A stretch of DNA of 64,000 nucleotides, from the NCBI RefSeq assembly GCF_000143415.4, contig NW_003314284.1, forward strand, positions 211,883 through 275,882. Direction: 5' to 3'. Below the pieces are notes generated by a model. The model was not told the origin of the DNA. It saw only the letters and a list, made by a program, of their open reading frames with translations, and searched no databases. The DNA is from Selaginella moellendorffii. Taxonomy: Eukaryota; Streptophyta; Lycopodiopsida; Selaginellales; Selaginellaceae. Within the stretch, counting starts at the first letter, position 1; each line of letters starts with the position of its first letter. The position numbers and the translations under genes were made by a program. Shown one piece after another: positions 11,554-21,718 of the stretch.

Positions 11554-12388
11554 TCAGCGTTTAAATTGATGCTTCTTGCAGTATGAGTGACCTCGATCCT
11601 GGTGGTGGTGATGGTCGTGACTATGGTTGTGACCATGGTCGTGGCTGGGATGGCGATGGTGCTGGTGCTTCTCAGCGCCATGCTCGTGATCAGAGCACTG
11701 TGTTCTTCTGGCGTGATCGTCGTCCTTGGAGCACTGCTTACCACCGTCGTGATCGTGGTCGTGATCCTTGCAATTCTTTCCCTGGTGATGGTGGTGGCCT
11801 GATGATCTCTTCTTCCCTGTCCCTCGGAGTAAAAGCGTACTGTTTGAGATCACCAGCAAGCACGCCCCGACGTCGACCAGGACCGCCATCCACAGGTAGC
11901 CATAGCCAGCGAACGAGAATGCCAGTATCGCCACTTTGAGGCCCACCGAGATGACAACGTTCTGTATAACTTTGGTGCGGACTCTCCTTCCCAGACTCAC
12001 CACCATGCTCAGCTTCCGGAGATCGTCAGTCACGAGGAAAACGTCCGATGTCTCCACAGCCACTGCTGATCCGGCTAGACCCATGGCAAATCCTACGTCC
12101 GCCGCTGCTAAAGCCAGGGCGTCGTTTATCCCGTCGCCTATCATTCCCGCCACACCGTGGTTTTCTTTCAGCTCTTGGATGATTTTGACTTGGGAGAAGA
12201 CCGGAGTGTACAGTAACTCCTCCCAACTGTAATGGAGATTATTCAGTGACACCTCGAAGATGGAAATAGAAGCTTACATTGCTCTGGACGCTCTGGGCCG
12301 TCTCATGGTTATCCCCAGATAGCATATGGATATGGAGCTTCATACGCTGCCATACACAAAAGAAAGCTTGTAAGGAAACAAGGGGCAA
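11554..12388 (-). pseudogene. Heavy-metal P1B-ATPase relic, 3' end (copy A)
   Basis: The last two exons match the ATPase at 21719-25345. The hinge motif reads GDGINDALAL where copy B has [10 protein letters not shown], so a highly conserved proline is lost. Several bases missing near 12187 shift the frame upstream of it. The His/Asp-rich C-terminal tail is retained but shortened, and its end (GHSYCKKHQFKR) differs from copy B. All upstream exons are gone. Sequence homology stops at about 12388, where a MAP65-5'-like scrap follows. Confidence 0.88.
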
Positions 12389-12935
12389 TATTTCGAGCAT
12401 CGATCTGCAAGTCGTGTCCTCGCCTTCACTTTATCTCTCTCCCCTCAAGCCAATTGAAAAAGAGGCAATTGCTTGACGATTTGGAATGGTGGTCACTTGA
12501 GGCTCTTGTTTTACTCTCAGGGCTGCTGCCAGATCCTCAGCTCGAGACGTCCCTCATTCTTTGCAGCTGGAGAAAAAGTTGTAAGAAAAAAAAAGAAGAA
12601 ACAATAGAAGAAAACTTACCGGCCTTCTTCGTCCCAAATCTACTCACGAGCGTGTTCTTCCGATCGATCCTCATTTATCAATCCACCCCCGTGTCATTCT
12701 GGTTGCGGTAATCCATCATGTACGAAACACCACGAACTCTAGCCTAGGTTCCATTCCTAACACCTGTGAAGAAAAAGCAGCATAAAAGGAATGAAATATT
12801 ACCATTTGCAAGATCCTGGACGAGAATGCCGTACCTTGTTCAATACTACTGGCAAGATCTTCACCTCATCAAAAACCCCGAGAGCAAACATGGTCGGTCC
12901 AGGCACCGGCTTCACTGTTCGCATTCGCTCCACAT
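12389..12935 (-). pseudogene. Chimeric scrap: MAP65 5'-end-like piece and RPA49 fragment
   Basis: Positions 12389-12427 resemble the MAP65 exon 1 region (gcaagtcgtgtcctcgcctt is shared with 21474-21490). Positions 12558-12935 match RPA49 at 27195-27600, covering the exon 2/exon 3 boundary, exon 2 (MDYG-like segment, NTLVNRFGTKK) and the end of exon 1 (FALGVF). Small insertions and deletions disturb the frame. This is the right-hand end of the left duplication unit after a large internal deletion. Confidence 0.8.
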
Positions 12936-13489
12936 CGATGCGGCGATCTTGGTCTTGCTCAAAGCGGTGGAAGCACAAGCTGCGAGTCTTCTTCCTGTAG
13001 AGGAGAATACATAACCTTCTTGATCTGCGCGTTGGCGATGTTCCAATAGGATGTTTTACTGGTAACGGTGGATCATAGCGCCTGCTGAGCATACCGGCGA
13101 GCGATCCATCTCCTCATCAATTCTGTCCAATCCTCCTGTACACATGAAAACGCGAGACCTGGAATAGCGATCAGCAGAGTTCTTGTCGACACCCGATGCC
13201 GCTACACCGTCGTCATGCATCGGCCGCGCGGAAGAAGCCAGGAAATTTGGGGGGCGCCACGAACGGGATCGAGACTAGGAGCTCCGAAATATCCACAATA
13301 CCCTTCGATGTGATGCCAGCGCCGGGAACAAGACGCGCGCAGCGCCTCGATTCTCGGAATACGAGAATGCCGCCGATCAAGATTCCTACCGCCTGCCAGC
13401 TAGGACTAGGAGAACCTGCTACTAGAACGGTCGCGGGTTCGACTCCCATTGACGCCATGCTCCAGTGTATTTAAGAATACCCACATATC
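12936..13489. other. Spacer between the two duplication units; no supported gene
   Basis: This spacer joins the left unit to the truncated channel copy B. One - strand reading frame (13213-13458, 81 codons) has a hydrophobic stretch (AVGILIGGILVF). I do not recognise the family and see no splice or family support. A tRNA B-box-like string (gggttcgactccc, 13434-13446) is present, but no cloverleaf can be folded around it by eye. Confidence 0.5.
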
Positions 13490-14880
13490 ATCCAGAAACT
13501 TATGCGATTCTGCTGGCTCGACGACCAAGCAATCCCATCCGGGGGATGTGCTTCTACTTGATTCGCAATCCTACATATCAAAAGTGCATGATCCTCGCAC
13601 TCCTACTTGTGACTAACTATGCTGGCTAGTCAGCTGTTTCACACATGGCTCATTGTGAGATTACAAGTACCTCATTCATCTTTTTCTCGATTGTTTTTTG
13701 TTTGACCACCTGGTTTTTCCTTTCTCCAGTGAAAGGTCTATAAGAACGAGGTTGCACGGCAGATGGAGTTTGAACTCTCCATAATGGCCGCCATTGGTCT
13801 CATGGGAAAGAAGGGAACGGTGAGGGGCTATGTCGGCTGCACTGCCTACATTGCTCGAGTTTTCTGCATCATTCCTCACGTAGCGAGAGCACGGGTTATT
13901 ATGCAAACAATGATCATCTGTTTGCCAACTGTAACTGAGATACTTGCTCTTCTCGCAATTTTCATGTATATGTTCCGTGGGGATGGCGTTCCAACTCTTC
14001 AGTGCAATGAAGGGACCTGCATTGGCCCATCTGTCAACTTTCGCACTTTCATCAACGCTTTCATCATGGTGTTTCAGGTAAAGGCTTGCTTTTCCATTCG
14101 CTTGATAACTGGTCTTGCCTTATGATGGATACCACAATTAATGCACCCGCCTGCACCAACGGTAAAACACTACTCAGCGATGATTGTGGCTATCCAGAGG
14201 GCAGGAGCCAGTTCATGGCTGTCATACTGGATGCTGTAACCTTTGGCCTTGTGAACGAGAATTCTATAGTCATGCCAGAGCACTGGTTAGCATATCAAAC
14301 CTTGTGGAGCCAAGAACCATTTGATCCCACCTAAGCCACTTACAGTCAAGTCCTTGTAGAACTAACTTCACAATCGTCCAGTGCTACAGGATACATTGGC
14401 ATGCACAAGCTGCCACGATTTGTAAACGCCCTCAGTGACCTGCTGGCCCGGCACTACATGTCCGCGACCCAATGGTTTGGCGTGTGTTTGCGGACTCCTC
14501 CCAATCTCGTTTTCTTCTTTGTTCTGGTCAGGTACATGAGAATAGAGTACGAGGTGATGAGTTTTCGAGTTCCAAACAAAGGAATCGAGCTGCTGGAAAC
14601 GCTGACGCTGTGTAAGATCGGACCAAGCTCCTATTCCAAGCTTTTGATACTTGCGTTTGGGTCGGATTACCGCAGGGGTTGCCTCTCACTCTGCACATCG
14701 AGCGTGAGAAGCGGATCCAGGCCGTGTACATCCAGGGTGCTGCGACAAAAATGCAGGCTCTAGTGAGAGGTTTCCTGGGGAGGATAAGAGCTGGCAAAGG
14801 TGATGTGAGCAAAACCGAGGTAGCATTGGAATCGACAAGAGCAAACCCGAGGTGCTAGAGATTGCCAGGGACGTGAGAGG
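13490..14880 (+). pseudogene. Four-domain voltage-gated channel, 3' fragment (copy B)
   Basis: This begins abruptly inside the domain III/IV linker (equivalent to about 5480 in copy A). It carries domain IV with many lesions: a deletion and stop near 13620, loss of part of S1-S2, and loss of much of S6 near 14205. It keeps the MVFQ end of the pore-helix exon with a donor at 14077, which copy A lacks, and then DNWSCLMMDTTINAPACT. The EF-hand-like tail follows. The IQ exon (REKRIQAVYIQGAATKMQAL then VRGFLGRIRAGK) is in its native orientation at 14662-14800. It is tail to tail with the NLR gene, whose stop is at 14996. Confidence 0.85.
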
Positions 14881-14993
14881 CGAAGGTCTCCTGGTGGAAG
14901 AGTGCTGCAGTCGCATTATTGTATATTAATTTAGAGGAAAATATGTCAAACTATGTAGAGGTGGGACGTTCGAATACCAAAACGCTTTGGAAA

Positions 14994-17900
14994 TTAAAAC
15001 TTACGTATCTTGAGATTGGGGCGGTCCTCAAGCCAAGGTGGAATTTTCATGCCTTCCGGGCAGTCTAGCCTTTTCAGCCTGGGAAATGCGCCCTGGCTGT
15101 GATTGTGGGACCACAGTGCATCGTTAAGTATCATGCTTGGCCTAAAAATTCCAAGACGTTTCAAACCTGGCAGCGATGCAATGGACGATGGAACTATACT
15201 CTCATCACAGCTCAAGTGCACGGTTTCTATATCAGTCATTTGATCTGATGGCTCAAAAAAATCATTTTGCATCTTCTTGCTCGATACTGAAAGAAATTGA
15301 ACCTTGAGTGATGACCTCTCGGTTGGCAACAACAGTCTCTTTATGCAACCCGTTATTCTCAGAACCCCGAGGCGATTGGGGAGCTGTGCCACAAAGAGAG
15401 GCAAGTGCTCCCATTTAATATCAGGAGCTAGCTCAAACTCCAACTTCTTCAGATTTGGAAAACTGGCAGCAAAATCATCCTTGAATTCTGACTGTGCAAT
15501 GTGTAGATTAGTAAGTATCAGAAATTCAACACCTGGGAATGGTCCATGGACCAGGTTGAAGAAGTGGATACGACTGCAGTCAATTTCAAGTTTTTCTAGG
15601 CGGTGGGGCAACCAAGAGAGGTTTATAATTTCACGGATGCGTAAATATCGTAGTTGCAGCCATTCAAAGCTGTCATCATTATTTTCACTGTCTTCTACCC
15701 CAGAAATGGAAAAATCTTTAAGCCTGATTGATTTCTTAAACATTCGCTTCAACGGAAGTCTACTGACGGATTCCATATGAATTTCACATGTTCTTAGGTT
15801 GACAAGTTGCCATAGCCCAACGAAACTGGCAAAGTCGATATTGTTTGCATGTAAAACCAATGTTTCAATGTGCTCCAGTGTCCCCATGCTTTCTGGCACC
15901 TTCATTGTACCATGTGTCATTCTTAGATCTAGAAGTCTTAGTTTACCTGAAATTCCAGTCAAATCCACAACTGATGACTCCTCTTTTGAATCAAGGGTCA
16001 GCTCCAGCTCTTCCAAGTTGGAGAGCTGGGGAAGTAATGCAATGTTACACTTTATCGGCGTCCACTGAGTAGATTTTAGATATTTCAGTGATGTCAGGCT
16101 GAAAAGTGCATCTGGTAGTTGACTCACTTTTGTTCCTCGAATGTCAAGCACTTGAAGGTTTTTCAGCTTGGAAATGCTCTCTGGAATAAAACGGATCCTA
16201 TAGCATCGCCACAAGCTCAATACCTTGACACCTTGTATGTGATTGATAAGACTGTCATCCACATTAGAAAATCCTTTACATTCATCCATAAGTAAGACAT
16301 CTCGCACATGATTATCAGATAAAAAGCTGCCAACATTCTTTGAGATGAATGAGACTTTAGCAAATGTTGCATCCTGAATGCCAATTGGCCAATCATATCC
16401 AAACAGGGATCCCTTCTCGTGCTCTTGCTGTGGACCGTACTTCCCTTTTAAGATTTTTATGCACAGTTTGCGTAGCATATCGTGTACGATTATATAACCA
16501 GGAGCTTCTTCATCCCTCAAAGACTTATATATCTTGACCAGGCATTTCCGTTCCAGTTCATTAACAATCGCTGTGGGTGAGAGTTCTGACCCAACCTCCA
16601 TCCAACATTTACCCAACTCAGTAAACTCAATCGACCTATCTTCTGGGAATGCAGCCACATAGAGAAAGCACTCTTGCAGCTTTTCACCCTCATAGTTTCC
16701 CAGCTCGTCATAGCTGAACTTCAAGCGCTTGAACATCTGCTTCTCAACGTCTGGGTCATTGGACAAGTGCAACCTCTTATACCGTTCTTCCCACACATGT
16801 GGCCCTTCACTTCTGTGGGCAGCCATGGCACTGCCAATCACTTCCAGAGCGAGAGGAAGTCCCTTACATTTTCGAGCTATTTTCTTGGCAAATCCCACAA
16901 CATCAGGGTCACTGGGTTGTGGATCATGCACACCAAAGGCAAACTTCCAAAACATCTTTTTGCTTTCGTCCATTGATAGCTGATGCACAGGAAATGCCTT
17001 TGCATCCAGACTGCGCAAAATGCCTTCCTTTCTGGTTGTTACCAGGATCCGGCCAGAGCATGGCCCTGCTATAAAATCCAGTTCCTTTGCCCAGCTCCAG
17101 TCCCAGACATCATCCAGTACCAGCAAGACACGGTTACCACCAGCAACATCGCGTGCCAAGTGCTGCATGTCGTCAAGGCTTCCTTTGGCCCTCTCTTTCA
17201 TTTCACCCCATTCAAGAGCGTTGAGGAGCTGGGCCTTGAGATCGTCCTCCGAAGCATCTTTCTTCACAGTGATCCACACAATGTTGTCATGGAAATGCTC
17301 CCGCACCCTCTCGTCATTGTGCGCGCAGCTTGCGAGGGTGGTTTTTCCACACCCTCCCATTCCCAACAGTCCAACCCATTTGCTACGGGCTTCAGGATCC
17401 AAGAGGGCATTCACCACCTCATCCAGCAGTTGCTCATGGGCCCCAAACATGGCCTCAGGAACAACACGCCGTACATATTTTTTTGCAGGGCCTCTGTCTT
17501 GCGGGGAACTCCGTACGGCGAAGCTAGTGCTCGGCTTTATCACTCTCAACTCTTCTCGCTCGTACCTTTCCATTTTCGGAAGGAGATCGCCCTCGTAGCT
17601 GTGTATCAGCTTCGAGATCTCGCCATAACGCTTCTCCCTGTGAAAGATCCACAGATATTTTAGCTTTACTGTTAGAGCTCTTGTGTAAGCTTACTGTGAT
17701 CCCAGCAGTGCTTGCGCCTCGTCGTTCCATTTTGTGACAAGATCAAGACACTCCTCGGCTCCATCAGAATAGCGGAACTCTGGATTCCGGTGCTTGTGAG
17801 TATGAAACTTGTTAAGCAAGGCCTGGATGCTGGCCCCCCCCTTTTCCAGCATCGCAATGTTCACATTCAGCTCGTGCCCGTGACTTTCGATCTGCGACAG

Positions 17901-18283
17901 GAGATCCTGGTAGGAGCTTATGCACTCCATGATCTTGCCACTCCGCTTGTACCTATAGGAAGAAATAAATTCAGCCTTCTTGCACAAAAATGCTGCAAAA
18001 CATACCGTCTAACGGGGTTCCAGATCCTGTTGTTGCGTGATCCCAAGAGTTCTTGCGCCTTGCTATCCCATTTCCTGACACGCTCCAAGCATTCCTCGGC
18101 CGCTTCAGAAAACATAAAGCCTGGATTCCGCTGCTTGTGCTCACTGAAAGCGTTGACCTTGGCCTGGATGTTGGGCGCCATATTCTCCAGCCTTTCAATG
18201 TTGGCATTGGAGTTCCAAACCTTCTTGGCAGCACCCAGACCCAAGCCACACAGCGGGCTCACCAAGCCGCTCACAACCTCCAT
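14994..18283 (-). CDS. NB-ARC-LRR (NLR) immune receptor with duplicated N-terminal motif
   Basis: Three exons (18283-18006, 17952-17695, 17637-14994) splice in phase to 1059 residues. The NB-ARC shows P-loop GMGGCGKTT, kinase-2 LLVLDDVWDWS, RNBS-B GRILVTTRKEGIL, GLPL (CKGLPLALEVIGSAM), RNBS-D (LQECFLYVAAFPED) and VHD in place of MHD. LRRs follow (VKVLSLWRCYRIRFIPESIS, LQVLDIRGTKVSQLPDALF) to the C-terminus. There is no TIR. Exons 1 and 2 each encode a related helical motif (HK-RNP-F--S--AEECL--V-KW---AQ-LLGS), so the N-terminal domain is internally duplicated. NLRs are cytosolic sensors that switch on ATP binding to trigger defence. This copy keeps every nucleotide-binding motif and looks functional. 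Confidence 0.93.
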
Positions 18284-18423
18284 GATCGAAAAATCGTGTC
18301 CGCTTCAGCTAAAATGGCACCGATATAAGGCCAAAACTTCTTACGTGGTCTCCAGGTAAGTACCAGAGTCGTCTCTTGGACGCGCTGGAGCTAATGTCCT
18401 TCTCCTGGACACTTCCAGAGGCT

Positions 18424-18877
18424 CTAAACAAGGCCGCATAGTCTCTCTAGCCCCGGTCCGTCCTGGAAGCTCACCGTGCACTGGAGATCATCCAAGGTGA
18501 CATGCCCAGACAGGTGTGCGATGGTGCCGTTGTCCACGAAGAACTCCACTCCCGGGTACTTTCCAACGCGCTGCGAGTGTGGATCCGGAGTGTCGGTCAC
18601 GTTCACGGAGAATGCGAGGCCGCAGCCGTCTTTGAAAGGTGGCCCGGTGTCTTTCTTGCAGCCTGCAACAGGGAAGATGTTGTAGCCGCTTTTGGTGAAG
18701 CATCCCTGCAGAGAAGCTGTTAGTGAAGAGAGCTGCGAGTTCGAAAGATGTGCTTACCTGAGAATTCTCGAGAAGGACAGGAAGTAAGCTAGCCCCGGCC
18801 CCGGCCATGCTTTGGTCCTTGCCCGCTGCCAAGGAATGGAGTCCGTTTAAAAGCGTTGTTTCGGCTCTCTTGTACAT
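18424..18877 (-). CDS. Unrecognised 133-aa protein
   Basis: Two exons (18877-18758 and 18705-18424) with GT-AG borders and phase-0 joining give 133 residues, starting MYKRAETTLLNG and ending LERLCGLV. Exon 2 has five cysteines, two close to the start (GCFTKSGYNIFPVAGCKK), plus PFKDGCGLAF and VTLDDLQCTVSF, and looks like a small beta-rich domain. No clear signal peptide is seen. It lies between the NLR 5' end and the MAP65 3' end on the same strand. In copy A its body has been deleted and only about 45 bases of its start remain (near 9205-9250). Function is unknown. The clean splice phase is the main support. Confidence 0.5.
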
Positions 18878-19278
18878 AGCATGTCAAGCCTGCGAGCCTT
18901 TCAATCATTTGAAAGCATAACCTGTGTGAACCTTGTCTGCGTCAATTCTCGACAGCCGAAGCTGCGCGAAGAATTTAAAGTTCCAAGTGTAAGCAAACCA
19001 AGACTTGTATGTACCTTGAATGAAACTTAATACGAAACAATTAGTTCGAATCGATGCTTTACACCAATCAAAGCTTTGAACAAATAGCACACGCTCCTAC
19101 GCTTTCCGAATACACAAAACACGGAGCACTGGAGAAAGGATACGCGATTACCCTTGATAGCAAAGAAACAAACTCTACTTACAGTATAAACCCCGCTTAT
19201 CGTCCTAATTTTCAAAACCGCTCTGGCCACCACAGGCAAAACATCACGCAAGGGTCCATTCTAACAAAAACCTGACCT

Positions 19279-21494
19279 TCATGCTGCAACAGGAGAATCC
19301 GGAGCTGATCCAATTGAAGAAGCTTCGGGATCCTTAGGCAAGGCAACGTAATTCATCATCGGAGAGTAGCGTTTCACCCGGCTACCCTTTTGAGGACCCT
19401 GATTGCTAGCCTTAGGTGCGGGTAAGGGCTCAGGGACTATCGAAAGTCGTCGGTTTGCATTGTTTCCACTCACGCGAAGTCCCACCTGTCCCTTTTTGGA
19501 CGGCTTTGTGCCGTAGAGCAGCTCCTGCTCAGTTTGCAGTTGTTCCTGCATTCTCTTCTCCTCCTGCATTTAGCCAGTTAACGTCTTAACAGGCACTAAA
19601 CTGCAGAGTTACCCTCAGTCGGCGCTTTTCTTCTTCTTTCTCTCGTCGTAGCAAGCTATATTCTTCTAGAATTGCCAGTAGAGAAATCTGCAAAGCACTT
19701 TCAGAAGCGTCTACGAAAATCACTTACGTACCCCGTTATATAAGAAGGGCCTGCCTCTTTCGTCCTCCCAAGACCGCGTTTTGGACTTCAATGATTCAAG
19801 AAGATCTGCAAACGGGTTGTGAAAACTGAGAAAAGGAAATAGCAAACGAAGAATTCAAACGCACTGGGGAGTTTGGCCACGATGACACGAGCTCTTTCTG
19901 CACGTTTTAGATTCAAATGTGCTCCTCTGGTTGCATTGAAGCGGCTTTCATCCTACAATCGAAAATGAATAAGTGAAATAGCGTAACGCTCATACCTTAT
20001 TGTATTCTTCAAGCCAACTTTCTTCTTCACATGCACTAATCCATCGTTCCATTCTTTCCATTATATCTTGTCTACCGAGTGATTCTTCCTTCGCCTCCGC
20101 GATACTACTTTCGATTGTAGCAAGTAGCTCTGACAAGTCCACTATCCCTGTGCACACGACACATCAGCCAAGAAATGTAAACAGAATAAATTTATACCTG
20201 ACTCCAGTAACCTTGCCACTTTTTCTTGAGTTAGATTTGGATCACAGTCCAGGTGAGCCATGTTGCAAGTTTCTTCTAACTCTCCCTGCTTCTTCAGCAC
20301 AAGTTCCTTCATTCTGCTTACTTTCAACTGATTTAGCCTAACCACCTCCTTTTCGGCCTGTACAATCGAAGTATCAGAAAGAACAAAACGCATGAGAAAG
20401 AACCTGTGCGATGGTTTTCAAAGTAAGAGAAGAAGGCTCCGCTAGATCGTGCTCTGGTGCCGCAAGATTGCGGATGATATTTCGAAATGGTTGCCTTTCT
20501 TCGAAAGGTGTATCCATTAGATTCCACAGCTCGCGTAAGAGAGCAACAAGATTGTGAATCTGCAATAAAACTAACACGTCATTGTCGAAAGGTAAACCGT
20601 TATCACCTTTTGCAGTCTTTCACTTTTCTCGTTCTCCATGTCCTCGATCGCCTTGCCTAATTTCTCTAGCGTCTCATCGCTAATACTTCTGCTCTGGCCT
20701 GGATCACAAAGGCTCGGATGCACTTCCTTGACAGCCTCGGTGTAGTCTATCCCCAAAAGGACGCAATATCCCTGCAGAACCTCGAGAAGCTCTGAGACTT
20801 TGTGAAACCGGCTACTCTGGAAAAGTCGCTTGTAAGAAAAAAGAATGCCAACCGTGCCAATACAAACCAACCTTTTCATCCTGAAGCTCTTGAAGCTGGC
20901 AATGGTACTCATGCAGCTTTCTCAGCGATAAATCTTTCCAACAAAGAGGTCCATTCTCGGCCTCTTGCAATGTCCCCGGCGATATCTCCCGAGAGAGCCT
21001 TTGTATCTGGCATTGGACGTCCTCAAATTGCTTCAGCCGCTCCTCTTTCCTCAGACGCAAGCATTCTAACTGAGGTGAGACGGACAAGAGCTGCTCCCGC
21101 AGAGTAGTGCCCGACCTCTTCTCTAACTGAAAGGAAGAACAACGGACATTGGAAAAGCACTGTGAGATGGATCAAACAAAGCATACCGTGCAAGGGCGAT
21201 CACCCAGGAGCGACAGGAGCGACGCGAGCTCCGACTCGGAATCCGCCAGCAGCTGGTGCAGCCGAGCCCTCGCGCAATTCGCTTGATCCACCTTCCGCCG
21301 GTACACATCCAGGCATTCTTGCTCCAGCTGGAGCAGCATTCTGTCCCTCTCCTCGTCGCTCTCCCCCATCTCCTCCCAGATGGTCTGCGCGCGGCCGATC
21401 CACCGCGATCGTGAGAAACTCCAGAGGCAATATTTCGCGAGGTTACCTGGAGCTCCCGCAGCAGCGATCGGCAAGTCGTGTCCTCGCCTTCCAT
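19279..21494 (-). CDS. MAP65: Microtubule-associated protein 65 (MAP65/PRC1/Ase1 family)
   Basis: Eleven short exons (ATG at 21494, stop at 19279) encode a coiled-coil MAP65. [16 protein letters not shown] and the N-terminal dimerisation coil come first (exons 1-3). Spectrin-like helices follow ([38 protein letters not shown]). The conserved microtubule-binding region comes last ([15 protein letters not shown]-like helix, then RGRPFLYNG and [21 protein letters not shown]). A basic Ser/Pro-rich tail ([23 protein letters not shown]) ends it. The family cross-links antiparallel microtubules, for example in the phragmoplast at cytokinesis. Exon phases agree throughout. The 3' third is identical to the pseudogene copy at 9636-10367. 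Confidence 0.93.
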
Positions 21495-21718
21495 GGCCTC
21501 CAGAATCAAAATGCGAGTCCCCAGATCACTCAAAACAATCAAGAATCCTCCGCGAGAACGCCGCCGCCCTCGCCATCGCCGCGATCGAGCATATCCACCC
21601 ACAACCCTCCTCCAACCTAAAACCACAATGGCGGGGATTTTATTTTTACCGCCTGCCACGTGTTACAGAGACAATCACCAAGCATATTCTCAGCGTTTAA
21701 ATTAGATTCTTTCAAGCG

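Larger units (their letters stand above)
5480..12935. repeat. Left copy of a tandem segmental duplication (channel-NLR-MAP65-HMA-RPA49)
   Basis: The same five gene segments recur in the same order and orientation at 13490-27870. The left copy is much shorter because of deletions: NLR exon 1 plus the neighbouring 133-aa gene, two MAP65 exons, and everything between HMA exon 11 and the middle of RPA49. Unlike the right copy, it keeps the channel sequence upstream of 5480. The join to the right copy lies in the 12936-13489 spacer. Confidence 0.9.

Noticed and set aside
11583-11939. + strand frames opposite the HMA His-rich tail (also 21733-22149)
   Set aside because: Shadows of low-complexity cat/gac codons on the coding - strand.
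13213-13458. 81-codon minus frame with a hydrophobic segment as a small membrane protein
   Set aside because: No family match and no splice context; kept only as a note in the spacer entry.
13430-13460. tRNA-like B-box (gggttcgactccc)
   Set aside because: T-stem pairing fails and no A box, anticodon arm or acceptor stem fits upstream.
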